A stretch of DNA of 64,000 bases from Mesostigma viride. Lineage: Eukaryota; Streptophyta; Mesostigmatophyceae; Mesostigmatales; Mesostigmataceae. Positions 36,501-46,705 of the stretch are shown piece after piece. The first letter of the stretch is position 1. Every line of letters starts with the position of its first letter. Where the stretch lies: assembly GCA_009746045.1 (NCBI GenBank), contig RPFO01000080.1:11323764-11387763 (forward strand), read 5' to 3'. Below the pieces are notes generated by a model, which saw nothing but the letters and a program-made list of their open reading frames with translations, had not been told where the DNA came from and made no database searches. The position numbers were made by a program, and so were the translations under genes.

Positions 36501-39500
36501 CCTACTATATAGTAGGCCTCAACAAAAATTGGCTTCCCCATGCATATTATCATGGCAAAAACAATCCACCCAGCACGCTATGTGCAAATTAACCCCTAAA
36601 TGGTCTGGCTGCCGATTTTCCGCCTAAAACTGAGTTACAGCCGACACGTCGGCCCCTTCTCGGGGGACCAAATGCCGCGAAATCTATTGAGAATTAGGAA
36701 ACGTTTAGCTGAGAAGATCGAAAGTTTATAATTTTCCTCACAGCATGGTACTAGGGTTTGCATACTTCTGACAAAGTTATAGAGGTGTTCTGGCCGGTCA
36801 AAGTACAAGGGGTCAGGGTACTTTTTCGCGTACAACGTGCATTCCGGAAAACGACGACCTGGCCATGGCGGCTTGCGCCCACGCATGGCATTTACGTTTT
36901 CGTTCGAATTTTCTGACCAAACTCAGGAAATTGATTTTATACGTCCTAAAGATGATACAGGCCAATTTTTGGTTCGCGGGAATGCCATTTGATAGGTGTC
37001 GGCAGCGTTCTTGCTGGAAAAAACTGCGTTCAGGCCGGACGATAGAAACGTTGACAGCAATACCTTTCCGGCGTATTTTAAAGGATATATTGGTTTCTTT
37101 GTACTTTTTATGATACATGGTAGTCGTAAACGTGCAAGGGTGGCCAGAAATCGCCGAATCCAGCGACCATGCTGCACAACTTTGGTGTGCCGAAATGCGC
37201 CATTTTGCGGCCACCGCCTGGGCCAAGGTAACGCCATCCATGCCTGGTAAAGCTTAATCATCGTTTTCCAATCGATGTTTGACGTTTATATATACGTTCT
37301 AGCTTGTGTAGCACATTCTTTTTGCATTATTCATGCTCTTTCTTGACCCTGGCCTGGCCCCTTTCTAAAACACCCTTCTTAGATGCTTCCCTCAGTCAGT
37401 TGACCTGCCACAGTGTGATGGTGATAAGTTTTAGAGGCTGTATGGGTTTGAATACCTCCATATATGTTTGTTATACATTTCCCACACACATATTGCATGA
37501 GTGTGAGGCAGTTGGCTGGTCTCTGTGGCATCATCAAGCATGTAACCGGTGAGTAGAAGCTTCCCATTGTCAGCATGTGCCACCAGGTGTGCTGGCCATC
37601 ACCTGGCAAGCTATAGCAGCTGAGGCCTAGTTTATCCTTGCTAGGGCAAGCTGAAATAGGCTTAACATCACTAGTTTGTTGGTGGCTGCCTCCTAGAATG
37701 CATGCCTTGCGTAGGGTATCCGTACCACGTTACCTACGTGCATGGACAAGGTGGCACCTGCACATAGGTGCCATGTAAGGGCAGTGTGATGATGCAGTTA
37801 TGTTTCCCCATCATTGTGGAAGGGAAATGTATTGTGTGGCATGGTTGGGGGCCATATTAGTAGGTATTAGTAGGTAGTATGCCCACTCCTACCCCCTTGG
37901 TTGCTTTTTACCAACGGTGCCCCTATGGGCTGTACTGGGTGTAACTGCTGGTATACCCACCCAAATGATGACCCCAATGGCTCAAACTGTTCAGCAACTT
38001 ATTGTTTATCATCCCTGAAGTGGTAGGTGCCTAGCTCTTACAACATAATTCAAAATGCACATTCTACCAAAAATGAAAACGCTCGTCTTGACCCCCCTGA
38101 CTTTGACGGCAGTTATACATGGCCTACCCTGCATATATGTAAGGTTGTGATATACCAACCCGAAGGGCAACTCATGGACAAGCTTGGCCCCCAAGGACAG
38201 CCATTGGATATGGGTGGGTTGGATGGCATCTGGTTTGCAAATTTGTGAAGTTACAGCCGATGCATCGGCAGTATTTCTGCCCATTTAGGGGTTAACAGAG
38301 TAGTCACGAAACCGTCGGAGGGCACATGTTTAGACCATGGAATGCGGGATAGCATTGTTAATTATGCCACGACCTAAACATGATGAGAATTAAATATGGC
38401 CGGGGAAATAGCCTCATGGGACAAGGGAAGTGATGATGATTCCACTGATTTAGTCCCCAAGTTCGTACAACAAGTGATTCACTTTTAACTAATAGGAGAG
38501 GGAAACTTCAATGCACATCACGAGCGCAACTTCATAGTGAGAACCATCATTGTCAAAGACAGATAAAGGTACATCCCAAGAACTTTGCATAAAGCATTTG
38601 CCATGAGAGGAAAGGAGTAACCGAGGGACATAGCAATCTCAATCCCTACAAGAGGCGAGAGATGCATGGGGCACACAAGACACCATGCAGGGCACATTAT
38701 GGTTCATGGCAAGTAATTAAACCATTAGGGTAATATCGGTATTGTTACCATGAGGAAGGAGGGGCAGTGGTATGCCCGTTCTTGTCCTAGTAAGTGCGGC
38801 AGTCACATGGCATGCATTCATAGTTGCATTGTCATGCCATGGAGCCTCACATATATGTAGGAGGAAATTGCGTGGGCACATGTTACTCATGACAGTCAAC
38901 TAAAGATGAGTTAGGCCTTAGTTACCGCGCTGCATCAGATAAATCACGTCCATGAATTGGGAGGCATGGAAAAATCACCAAACGGACTCAACGAGCCATC
39001 TGATCATGTCAGGCGATTCTTAAACCACATCACAGTTTAGTTATGCTAAACAAGTGTCCACATGACTGAACACAAATACTCAATATCTCCACCAAGAGGG
39101 GTTGGGAAGAAATCATTGTGCATAATGGGAACATAGCAAAGCAATCCTCATCATCATAAGGGAGTAGATTTCTCTAGGATTCATGCACTCAGGCAGAGCT
39201 AAACAAAAGAGACATTCTTTAGCTAGGATATTGCATGATTGAGCAAGTGACAACATGCTCTATGCGGAAACTATCATAAGGGCTGCAGGCGGTGTAGATC
39301 TGCGCAGGCGGGGCCAAGGACCAGTCAAGAGTGGCAGGAACCCAGGGAGAACTTTCTGAACAACAGTTGTCTCCGTCAACTGGGTACAGCATAGCATCAT
39401 AACAACACCTCGAGTGTATTGAACACACTGTGATAGGGAATGAAGAGAAGACTCTTTGGGGCTAGTGAGTCCTTATGACACTTGTGGCAGTGCATCGGCA

Positions 39501-41802
39501 CACCACATGGGATATGGACATCAAGAGTACATGGCAGGGAAGCGTCAGGGTTACCATCAATGTTGCGCCTCAAAACACCACACAGTAATGTCCGATTATC
39601 GATGTAGCTGGGACGCGCACCAAGGACAAGCGCTTGCTATCATTTATAGGGTATAGAACGAAAGCAAAGCTTAGCGAAAGGGGACATTTCACCTATATAG
39701 GGCTGCACAGCCAGCACACGAGAGTAGGCAAACAGCACTAGCTCCATAGATAGGGGTGCAGAAGGAACACTGCACAATATAGACATAGGAAGGGCATGTG
39801 CGCATGACCGTGCCAGAAAATACACCTACAAAAGCTAATAAAAACTAGCCAAGGAAGCGAGGATTGGCTGGGTATAGGTGGTTGTCATGCAACAATGCTA
39901 GCTTTAATGCGGTAGCACCCCTCCCCCCCTCACATAACAGGGCAGGGTACAAAGCTAGGAAGATAGCGAGAACCCTGCGGTATGTGGGGTCCCACGAGAA
40001 CCGTATACAAGGGAGAAAATGTAGGAAGGGTGAACAAGGCAGACACTTAAGACGTACGTAGAATGGCAACTAGAGCAGCCAATGCTACTCCTTAGCAACC
40101 ATGGGGGCACGGGACAAATAAAATAAATAACCAGGCACGGAGTCATATAGTATCACTAGGAGGATACAGTACAACACACATACCAAGGTAAGATGTTACG
40201 AGTTATACTATAAGAATTAGGCTCATGATGCCAAAGCTGATACGAGCGTCATCTGAGCACTGGCGGGAACAGAAACACGTGAGGATGGCACGTGCTTGGG
40301 GCTACCTCACGTGCTTGATGGCACGTGCTTGGGTCAGATGCTGTACGGGGACATGCCACAGGGTGAGCGATCCGAAGACGGTAACGTGAGAGTAAAATAG
40401 CATGCTACATCTACAACACATGCAGGGCAATGTAGCAGTTATTGCCAAAGCGAGGTAAACGCACAGCTCTCACTATGGAAAGTGTACAAGGGCACGTCAG
40501 TAGGATGGGACAGCCAAAAGCACTTGAGGTACGAGACAAGAGCTGAGAGACAGCAGAGGGTTGAACTGTTTGTCATAGCCACATGGGGCGGAAGCAGAGA
40601 TTCATGGGCATGATGTGATGAGCTGCAACCTGCTGCAGATAGAGGGATTCCAGCTGTAGGAAAGGTAATCTGCAGCTATCCAACTATAAAAAGTTTGGTG
40701 CAAACATCTGGGTCAGAAGCGTGACATACAATGTGTGACCTCAGGGTGGGGCTACACACAGAAATTTAGGTTTCAAGCCCAAACAACAGAAATCAGGTGG
40801 GAGACGTATTGAACTGTGTGACATGGGGCTGCACACAGAAAATTGGATTACAAGCCAACAATAGCATAATCGAAGTATGAACATGCCAAAGGTTTATGTG
40901 ATAACAAGAAGGATTAGCAATCCACGAAGGATATGGGAGAGAAAAAACATTGCTACCACTCATGAGACAATGAACCAGCAAAGGGGGCTGACATGAAAGT
41001 TCAAAACAACAAGCAATTAAGAGGCTAACGATGTCGTTGCTCGCAGTCAAAATAACTGAATGGGAAAAACCCAGTGGGTAAATTCCCAAAGAACCACGAA
41101 TATCATGCAGAAAACAAAGGCTCGGCGACCGGGGGCTTGGTGCCCGGGCAGATCTATTGTCCTCTCGTGTTTATAAAGAAAAACGGGCAACCAACGCAGG
41201 CAACTTGGGCTAATCTGCGCCAGCCATGCCACAGGTTACTCTACGCAGCAATGGGATCGTCAAAAAGGGTCAGATTCGTGCAGCAAGTGACGCACAAGAT
41301 TTCAGTTTACTCTGCATGCTATCAGGGCGACCCGAATCTGGTCGCTTTATAATCAGGAAAAGGGGCTATGGCGGCCAGGCAAAAGCAACTTGACAGGCGG
41401 CCAGGTCTGTGAAAGCTAAATCATACTTTTTATAATGCATACGAGAAGGGAATCGTCACTAAAAGGACGAGCTACTAACGCTTGCTGTCAAGGGCTGCAC
41501 CGGGGTCGAGGTGCGTGATCAGCAGAAGGGGTCTAAATTACACGTTGCTGCCCAGGCAGGGCTGCAAAAACAAGGGTAAATTCACTACGTTTTGGCTCTA
41601 CCTAGACAGAAGATTGCCAGGCTTCTATCTGTTTATTTCGTTGAGTATCCGGTGTCCTATATCTAAGGCAGCACTACGGATCTTGCTCAACAGGAAAAAC
41701 GTACCTTATGTCGCTTGCCCGACTGCATCAAAGTGATGGCAGGTGATAAAATGCATGACGATGTTTAAATTTAAACGCTGCAGCCATGGGCTGTCCGCTG
41801 CA
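33507..41802 (-). other. Non-coding internal region of the outer LARD-like element
   Basis: No frame here matches gag, protease, RT or integrase. The longest (191 codons, 33765-34340 minus) has no recognisable motif and overlaps a weak local repeat (ATGAARTGCCGCCAAYG at about 34232 and 34298). Other local repeats: GAAAACTGC...GTACAAGGGT pairs at 36030-36100, GCACGTGCTTGG at 40290-40340, and an imperfect 60-bp duplication at about 40736-40850. The TTAA-bounded element 36589-38295 is inserted here. Confidence 0.6.
36589..38295. mobile_element. TTAA-bounded, piggyBac-like non-autonomous element (i), 1.7 kb
   Basis: Ends are the perfect 15-bp inverted repeats TTAACCCCTAAATGG (36589-36603) and CCATTTAGGGGTTAA (38281-38295). 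TTAA target duplication and CCC-starting termini are the signature of piggyBac-superfamily elements. GTTACAGCCGA followed by a palindrome (CCGACACGTCGG near 36643, CCGATGCATCGG near 38256) occurs near both ends. No transposase frame is present. Confidence 0.65.
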
Positions 41803-41820
41803 GGTGTTCCTCCGATACCA
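41803..41820 (-). other. Primer-binding site of the outer element
   Basis: On the minus strand TGGTATCGGAGGAACACC starts one base inside the LTR. Its first bases match the TGGTATC of the common initiator-tRNA-Met primer site, and the rest diverges. Confidence 0.72.
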
Positions 41821-41821
41821 T

Positions 41822-42564
41822 TGTAACATCCTAGCCCCGGCGTCTAACCTCGGGCCGAGGTAGCACCTATTTCAAATGCGAAAGATCTTTTCCTACTGCC
41901 AGGACAGGGGATGCAATGCCAATTTACAATATCGTCATTAATACAAATTATCAATCATGCCAGGGTCGGCTTTACCCAAATGGGACAAGGTTGAAAAACT
42001 AATCACTCCCCAAGGGGAGGGTAGTGACGCTACTCCATAGCTGAGTATCAAGCGCGTGAGAAGGTTGGGCCACCTTCCTTGCTAATATTCCTTGCCACCG
42101 GCTCTGTCCTGACCACACTTCAACAGTGGGCCGACATGGGCCGTCGGGCGCAAACACACAAATAATACTAAGTACGTGGCTCACACATTTATGTCCACAA
42201 TTCCCACTTAATGTCTTTTGGTCCTACGAAAAGGCGCCGGGCCATCCGGCCCTTACCAAACATGGTCACACAATTAGGGACGCATTCGGCACAATTAACT
42301 TGGGTGCATGCTGGCTGTTGTTGCCACGGGAGGTACTACGCAGCGCAGCCGGTGCTGACCATATACCTAAAGCTACCGGACGGTACCACATTGGTTCCGA
42401 CCGGGTACATGCACAACCGGCTGCACCAAGTCGGTATCATGTATAACTTTCTGCACACTTGTCCAAATTCAGCGGAACCTGGGGCGATTGCACGGACGTA
42501 ATAAACTCTACGTCCAAGCAGTTACGGCGGGAGCGTAACACTACTGTTGCGTTGGGATGCAACA
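41822..42564 (-). repeat. 5' LTR of the outer element
   Basis: 743 bp, partner of 21938-22680. Followed by target duplication GTCTT (42565-42569). Confidence 0.93.
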
Positions 42565-42569
42565 GTCTT

Positions 42570-43051
42570 AGTATCAAGTAGCGATTTGCTACTTGGACAT
42601 TCCTGGGTCCCCCCCAAACGGGGTCCCCTGAAGACAGCTCAGCTCACAACAGCGAACGAAAGCTTAGCGAAATTAGAAGACGGAAGGGTTCCCTGGCAGC
42701 GCGTGAATGTGTTGTAGGATGCTATAAGTCAACAGAATTCGTCGGATCGTTTTTTCGTATCCGATTGCTGCTGTGGCATGCCTCTGGCATGAAGGAAAGG
42801 GGGGGTCTCTGCCCCTTTTCCTGCTGTGCATATTCTCCTGATTTCTGGCCTGCGCTGGTTGTCTCTTTGATATACTCGGAGAGGGTAGGATTCTCCCGAT
42901 TTCTGGCCTGCGCTGGTTGTCTCTTTGATATACTCGGAGAGGGTAGCACTCCGGTGCTCCGTGACTCCCCAACGGGAGCACATGTTTTAATTAATTAACT
43001 TGTTGATTGTCTCATTGATATAACCCCATTTCAGCAACCCCCAAATTCAGC
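42570..43051. repeat. Tandem duplication and an inverted LINE tail fragment
   Basis: A 57-bp unit (TTCTGGCCTGCGCTGG...ACTCGGAGAGGGTAG) is repeated at about 42834-42890 and 42891-42947. The segment about 42960-43003 (CTCCCCAACGGGAGCACATG, then TTTTAATTAATTAA) is the 3' end of the ORF1-only LINE family in plus orientation, severely 5' truncated. No gene is seen. A small hairpin, CAAGTAGC-GATTT-GCTACTTG, lies at about 42575-42595. Confidence 0.55.
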
Positions 43052-43506
43052 AAAGGAGCATTAATTAATTAATTAATTATCAACATCACTCCGTTGGGAG
43101 TAGATGTAGCACATAGCCCTGAGAAGGGGCATATGGCTTTTAATACATTCTAGGCTACTTCATGCAAGGGTGGGAATGTAAGCTACCCCTGCTCTAGGTG
43201 CACCAGGGCACCTGCACCCTCATGGTCTATCACGCTATGCCCGGGTAAGGGGGGAGCATGCCTGTGAGGGAGGAAGATCATCATGGCTATACAAGAGCTA
43301 GGGCATGGCTTCTCGACAGAGAGCATCTCTCTGCATGGCATAGCATGGCTAAATTCTTAATGCAACATCCATGGGGGTCCCATTATAGGCATGGCGTGGC
43401 TAAATTCTGAAGGCATCATCCATGGGGGCCATTATGGGCGCACATGCGCGTGGGCCACATGCTAGGCTAGGCCTTACTAATCTACACTACTGGTATATAT
43501 ATTCCT

Positions 43507-44499
43507 GGCGTCAGCGCTTGTCGGTGGCGCTGACTCGGGCCATGGCTGACATCATGCTCCGCCGTACGCGGGCTGATTTTGCGGTGCAGCAGGGCTATTA
43601 GGTTTTTTCCTTGCGGAGTGTGGGCTCGGCGTACCTTCGTGCTCTTCCCATGGCCCCCCCATTCGCCTTGGCTCCCAGCCACTACTCGGTGGCGCTCCGG
43701 CACCAGCTATTTGCCCCGCAGCCTCTTGTTCCGGCCGGGCGGCCTTGTGGTAGCTGTGGGCAGCCGCTGGATCCCACGGGGACTCACTACCTTGCCTGCA
43801 TGGGGGGCCAACAGAATCAGAATTGGTATTTGTATTTGCACACTGTCCTCCTGACGGTGGTGCTCGCCATGATTCGGTCGGTTTTCCCCCACGCGAACAT
43901 CCGGTCCGAGGATGCGGATGGCGCTGCCTTCTATTCCCCCAACCACCGGCCTGACATCGTGGTGCTGGACTTTGAGGGGGGTGGCCGGCATCTGCTTATT
44001 GACGTTTCGGTGGCGCGGCCCTTGGCTCTTAGCCACGTGGCTGGGGCCTCCCTCACGGCAGGTTACACGGCGGACCGGGCGGAGCGGGCCAAGCTCCTGG
44101 CCTACGGCGACGGCGGGCACCATCGTGTGGTGCCCTTTGTCCTGGAGGAGTTTGGGGCCATGGGGCCCCTGACCTCCGCCTTCTTCAAGGAGTGTTGCCG
44201 GCTCCGGGAGGACCGGCTGGACCTGGAGGGCCAGCGGGCCCCATGGTCGGCGCGGACCTGGACGTCATATTGGCGTCAGCGCTTGTCGGTGGCGCTGACT
44301 CGGGCCATGGCTGACATCATGCTCCGCCGTACGCGGGCTGATTTTGCGGTGCAGCAGGGCTATTAGGTTCCTCCCGTTAGGCGTTTCCATTGGTCTTATC
44401 GTAGTATAGAGCTTTGACATGGCTCTGTACATAGGTTTATAGCTGGGCGTTTGCTTTGGTTTGAGTGATTTCACTCTGCTGTAAGTAATTATATTTTTA
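43507..44499 (+). mobile_element. 5'-truncated LINE with restriction-like endonuclease, inserted in B1
   Basis: Flanked by the 12-bp duplication ATATATATTCCT (43495-43506 and 44500-44511). The 3' UTR ends in CTGCTGTAAGTAATTATAT. The first 95 bp or so (43507-43601) duplicate the last coding bases of the same element (44273-44368), up to and including the stop codon, and are fused to sequence that normally lies upstream. Confidence 0.85.
43602..44368 (+). pseudogene. C-terminal part of a LINE polyprotein: zinc knuckle and restriction-like endonuclease
   Basis: Open frame of about 254 codons without its N-terminal RT. CGSCGQPLDPTGTHYLACMG is the CxxC...H...C zinc motif found just before the endonuclease of LINEs of the R2/R4/NeSL type. 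The nuclease core follows with RPDIVVLDFEGGGRHLLIDV (PD...D pattern of the PD-(D/E)XK fold) and a downstream K..Y-rich helix region. This enzyme would nick target DNA for target-primed reverse transcription. The RT is lost by 5' truncation, so the copy is dead. It belongs to a different LINE type from the surrounding ORF1-bearing, L1-like elements. Confidence 0.8.
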
Positions 44500-44511
44500 A
44501 TATATATTCCT

Positions 44512-45720
44512 AGTCTGAGCTGGCAGGAGGGGGCTGCCAGGGCTTGTGGTCAACGTGGATGACCGCCCCCCTCCATGCAGTATACCGGCTTCCCCCTTGC
44601 GCTCTGCCGGAGCTGAAGGTAGGTCGGCCATAGCTCGCGTCGCCGCTGTTGCTGGGCCAGGGTCAAGTCGTCGTCCAGCGTGAAGCGAGTCTCCGAGAGC
44701 TTCTTGCGGCATTTAAGGAACGACAGCTTGTCCGCCATGTACTTAAAGGTGAGGAGCACGGGTGCAGGGCCAGCCTTCCCCCGCGCGCGGGGGAGGCGGA
44801 CAGCCGACATGTCCAGCTCACCAGTGAGTAGCATGGGGGCAAGAATGGCGCGCTTAACTGCCTCAAGGAGACTCGTGGAGGTCTCACCTGCCGGCTGGTC
44901 CAAGTGCTTGACGATGACATTGTGGCTGCGCCGGGCGATGTCGGCTTCCTCGCGAAGGTTGAGGGCTTGTTGCTTGAGTTGTGCCGAGATGGTGGAGGTC
45001 GGGTGGTGGAGGTGGTGTGCTGCTTAAGCAAGTCCGCCCAGGTGGAGGGAGCATCGCCGGCCGGGCCAGCAGGCGCCGGCTGGGCGGCGATGTCCTTCAC
45101 CGCCTGGGCGGTGAGGCCGGCGGTGTCATGCAAGCTCTCAAGGGCGTTGGCGGTGCATGGCTTGAAGGCGTTGGTCGAGGTCGAGGAGCTGGGCTTTGAT
45201 GTCGGCAGTGGAGGCGGAAATGGCAGTGGAGGTGGAGGCGGCGGTGGTGGAAATGTGAGGAAGTTCAGCAGTCAGCGTGCCGCCGATTGCTGAAATGTCG
45301 GCAGCAAGGGGGGCCACGTGCTGCTGAAAGGCTTCCGTGAGGATGGAACGGAGGGTGGGGGCGGAGATGGATGGAGCCCAGATCTCGCCGTCAGAGCGCT
45401 GGAGAAGGGAGTTGAGGATGGCGTGCTGGAGACGGGGGCGTGGGGAGCCAAAAACCATGCTGACGTTGTGCCAGCGGTTGCCGTCAGTGCAGAGGAGGCG
45501 GCCGGTGGCGTGGAGATGGAGGCACAGGTCGTAAAGCGAGGCGTAGTCCCCATAGAAGATGCAGTGCATAGCACGGTCCGGGGACATGTTGGTCCAGTCG
45601 TGATCATTGACCTGGAAAGGTTGGAGCCGAAAGCGCGGTTCCGAGGGGCGTGACGACCCTCCTGTTTGGTCGGCGGGGCGGGCGCGTTTAGGGTCAGGCG
45701 ATGCCGATGGCGAGGCATTG
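44512..45720 (-). pseudogene. LINE ORF1-like protein, copy B1, truncated and frameshifted
   Basis: Subfamily B of the ORF1 proteins. Readable pieces on the minus strand: 45587-45138 (DRAMHCIFYGDYASLYDLCL ... TADIKAQLLDLDQRLQ), then another frame with HDTAGLTAQAVKDIAAQPAP, and 44903-44550 (LDMSAVRLPRARGKAGPAPV, LTLAQQQRRRELWPTYLQLR). The N-terminus is missing by 5' truncation, and the C-terminus is displaced by the LINE insertion at 44499. Domain plan as in the A copies: low-complexity N-part, short coiled coil, RRM-like and CTD-like C-part. Confidence 0.7.
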
Positions 45721-46705
45721 AAAGGAGCATGGTTGGGCTGATTTCAACTTTAACCCGTGTTTTTTTACAACGCGATACATCGCGTTGTAGGGTTAGAACG
45801 CGATGTATCGCGTTGTAATCTGACACGTGGCAAACCTATTAAACATGCGATTTTTGGTCTGAAACTTTCAAAATAGGTCAGAAACATCTCATAGAATTCA
45901 AGAAAAAATCCTGGTATTTTTGGTATTTTTTTTGTGACAGCTGCAAACAAATATGTACCACTGAAATCAGGCATTTTCGCGGGACGAAGGTGAAGACGAC
46001 GGCGATGGCGGCAGGTAGATCTCGCCAGTTTTCGCGCGAATTTCAGTGGCTGTTGGGTAGCACGACCATGAGGATGCGTTCAAAGGTTTATAATTAGGTT
46101 TCTACGAGTTTGTTGAGGTACTGGGGCAAAGGAAACGTAGTTTTTTCCAGTTTCTCACCCAACTTTCATGCGGAAACCCTGGAAACCGGCATACATATTA
46201 TTACGTCAAGACTCGGGTCTGCTGCGGCACCATGCTTGGTATTTCCATGGTGTTTCGACTTCTTAAGACATGTTTATTCATTCCGAACGCCCGGACTCTC
46301 GGCTAAACCGAGATTAATTAATTAATTGTGCAGACTTTTATTGGGTAGCTCCGGGTATGATGGTGCCTGCAAATAGCGTAAGGCGTGACCGTGGCTATTG
46401 CTACGGTATGCTGTATTTTCCTGGAAATGGCCTCTGCCACCGGCTCAATAGTGCTTGCAGGCGTAAGTATATCGTGTTTCTACCTAGTTTCTGCCAGTTT
46501 TCCACTTATTTCTACCGACCTCTGCCCAGCCTCTCTAAGACCGCCATCCTACTCGACGTTGCTTGCATGTCAGCCATAGCAGGTTGCAGTTGTGCAGTAT
46601 TTAGGTGCTGTATATGTCGTCAAGCCGTGCATATATCGTGAGGATTGGATGTTGATGGTTTATACTGCGTTGATTGTGCAAGAAGATCAGCTAGGTGCCC
46701 ATAAT

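Larger units (their letters stand above)
21938..42564 (-). mobile_element. Outer LTR retrotransposon, 20.6 kb composite; LARD-like
   Basis: Identical-length 743-bp LTRs (21938-22680 and 41822-42564) with TG...CA ends and one mismatch that I can find (A/T at about 22437 versus the other copy). 5-bp target duplication GTCTT at 21933-21937 and 42565-42569. A tRNA-primer-like site lies one base inside the 5' LTR (41803-41820) and a purine tract abuts the 3' LTR (22681-22696 on the complement). So the element reads on the minus strand. After removal of the nested chromovirus (22947-33501) and the TTAA element (36589-38295), about 6.9 kb of internal DNA remains with no gag or pol, the definition of a LARD (large retrotransposon derivative). 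Confidence 0.9.
43062..45720 (-). mobile_element. ORF1-only LINE derivative, copy B1 (5' truncated)
   Basis: Minus-strand element with (TTAA)n tail at 43062-43079 and 3' UTR up to the ORF1 end. It is cut at its 5' side inside ORF1 at 45720. Target duplication AAAGGAGCAT at 43052-43061 and 45721-45730. A LINE fragment with a restriction-like endonuclease (43507-44499) is inserted between its 3' UTR and ORF1. Confidence 0.85.

Noticed and set aside
21938-42564. Simple segmental duplication as the source of the 743-bp repeats
   Set aside because: TG...CA ends, a 5-bp target duplication, an adjacent primer site and a purine tract together point to an LTR retrotransposon.
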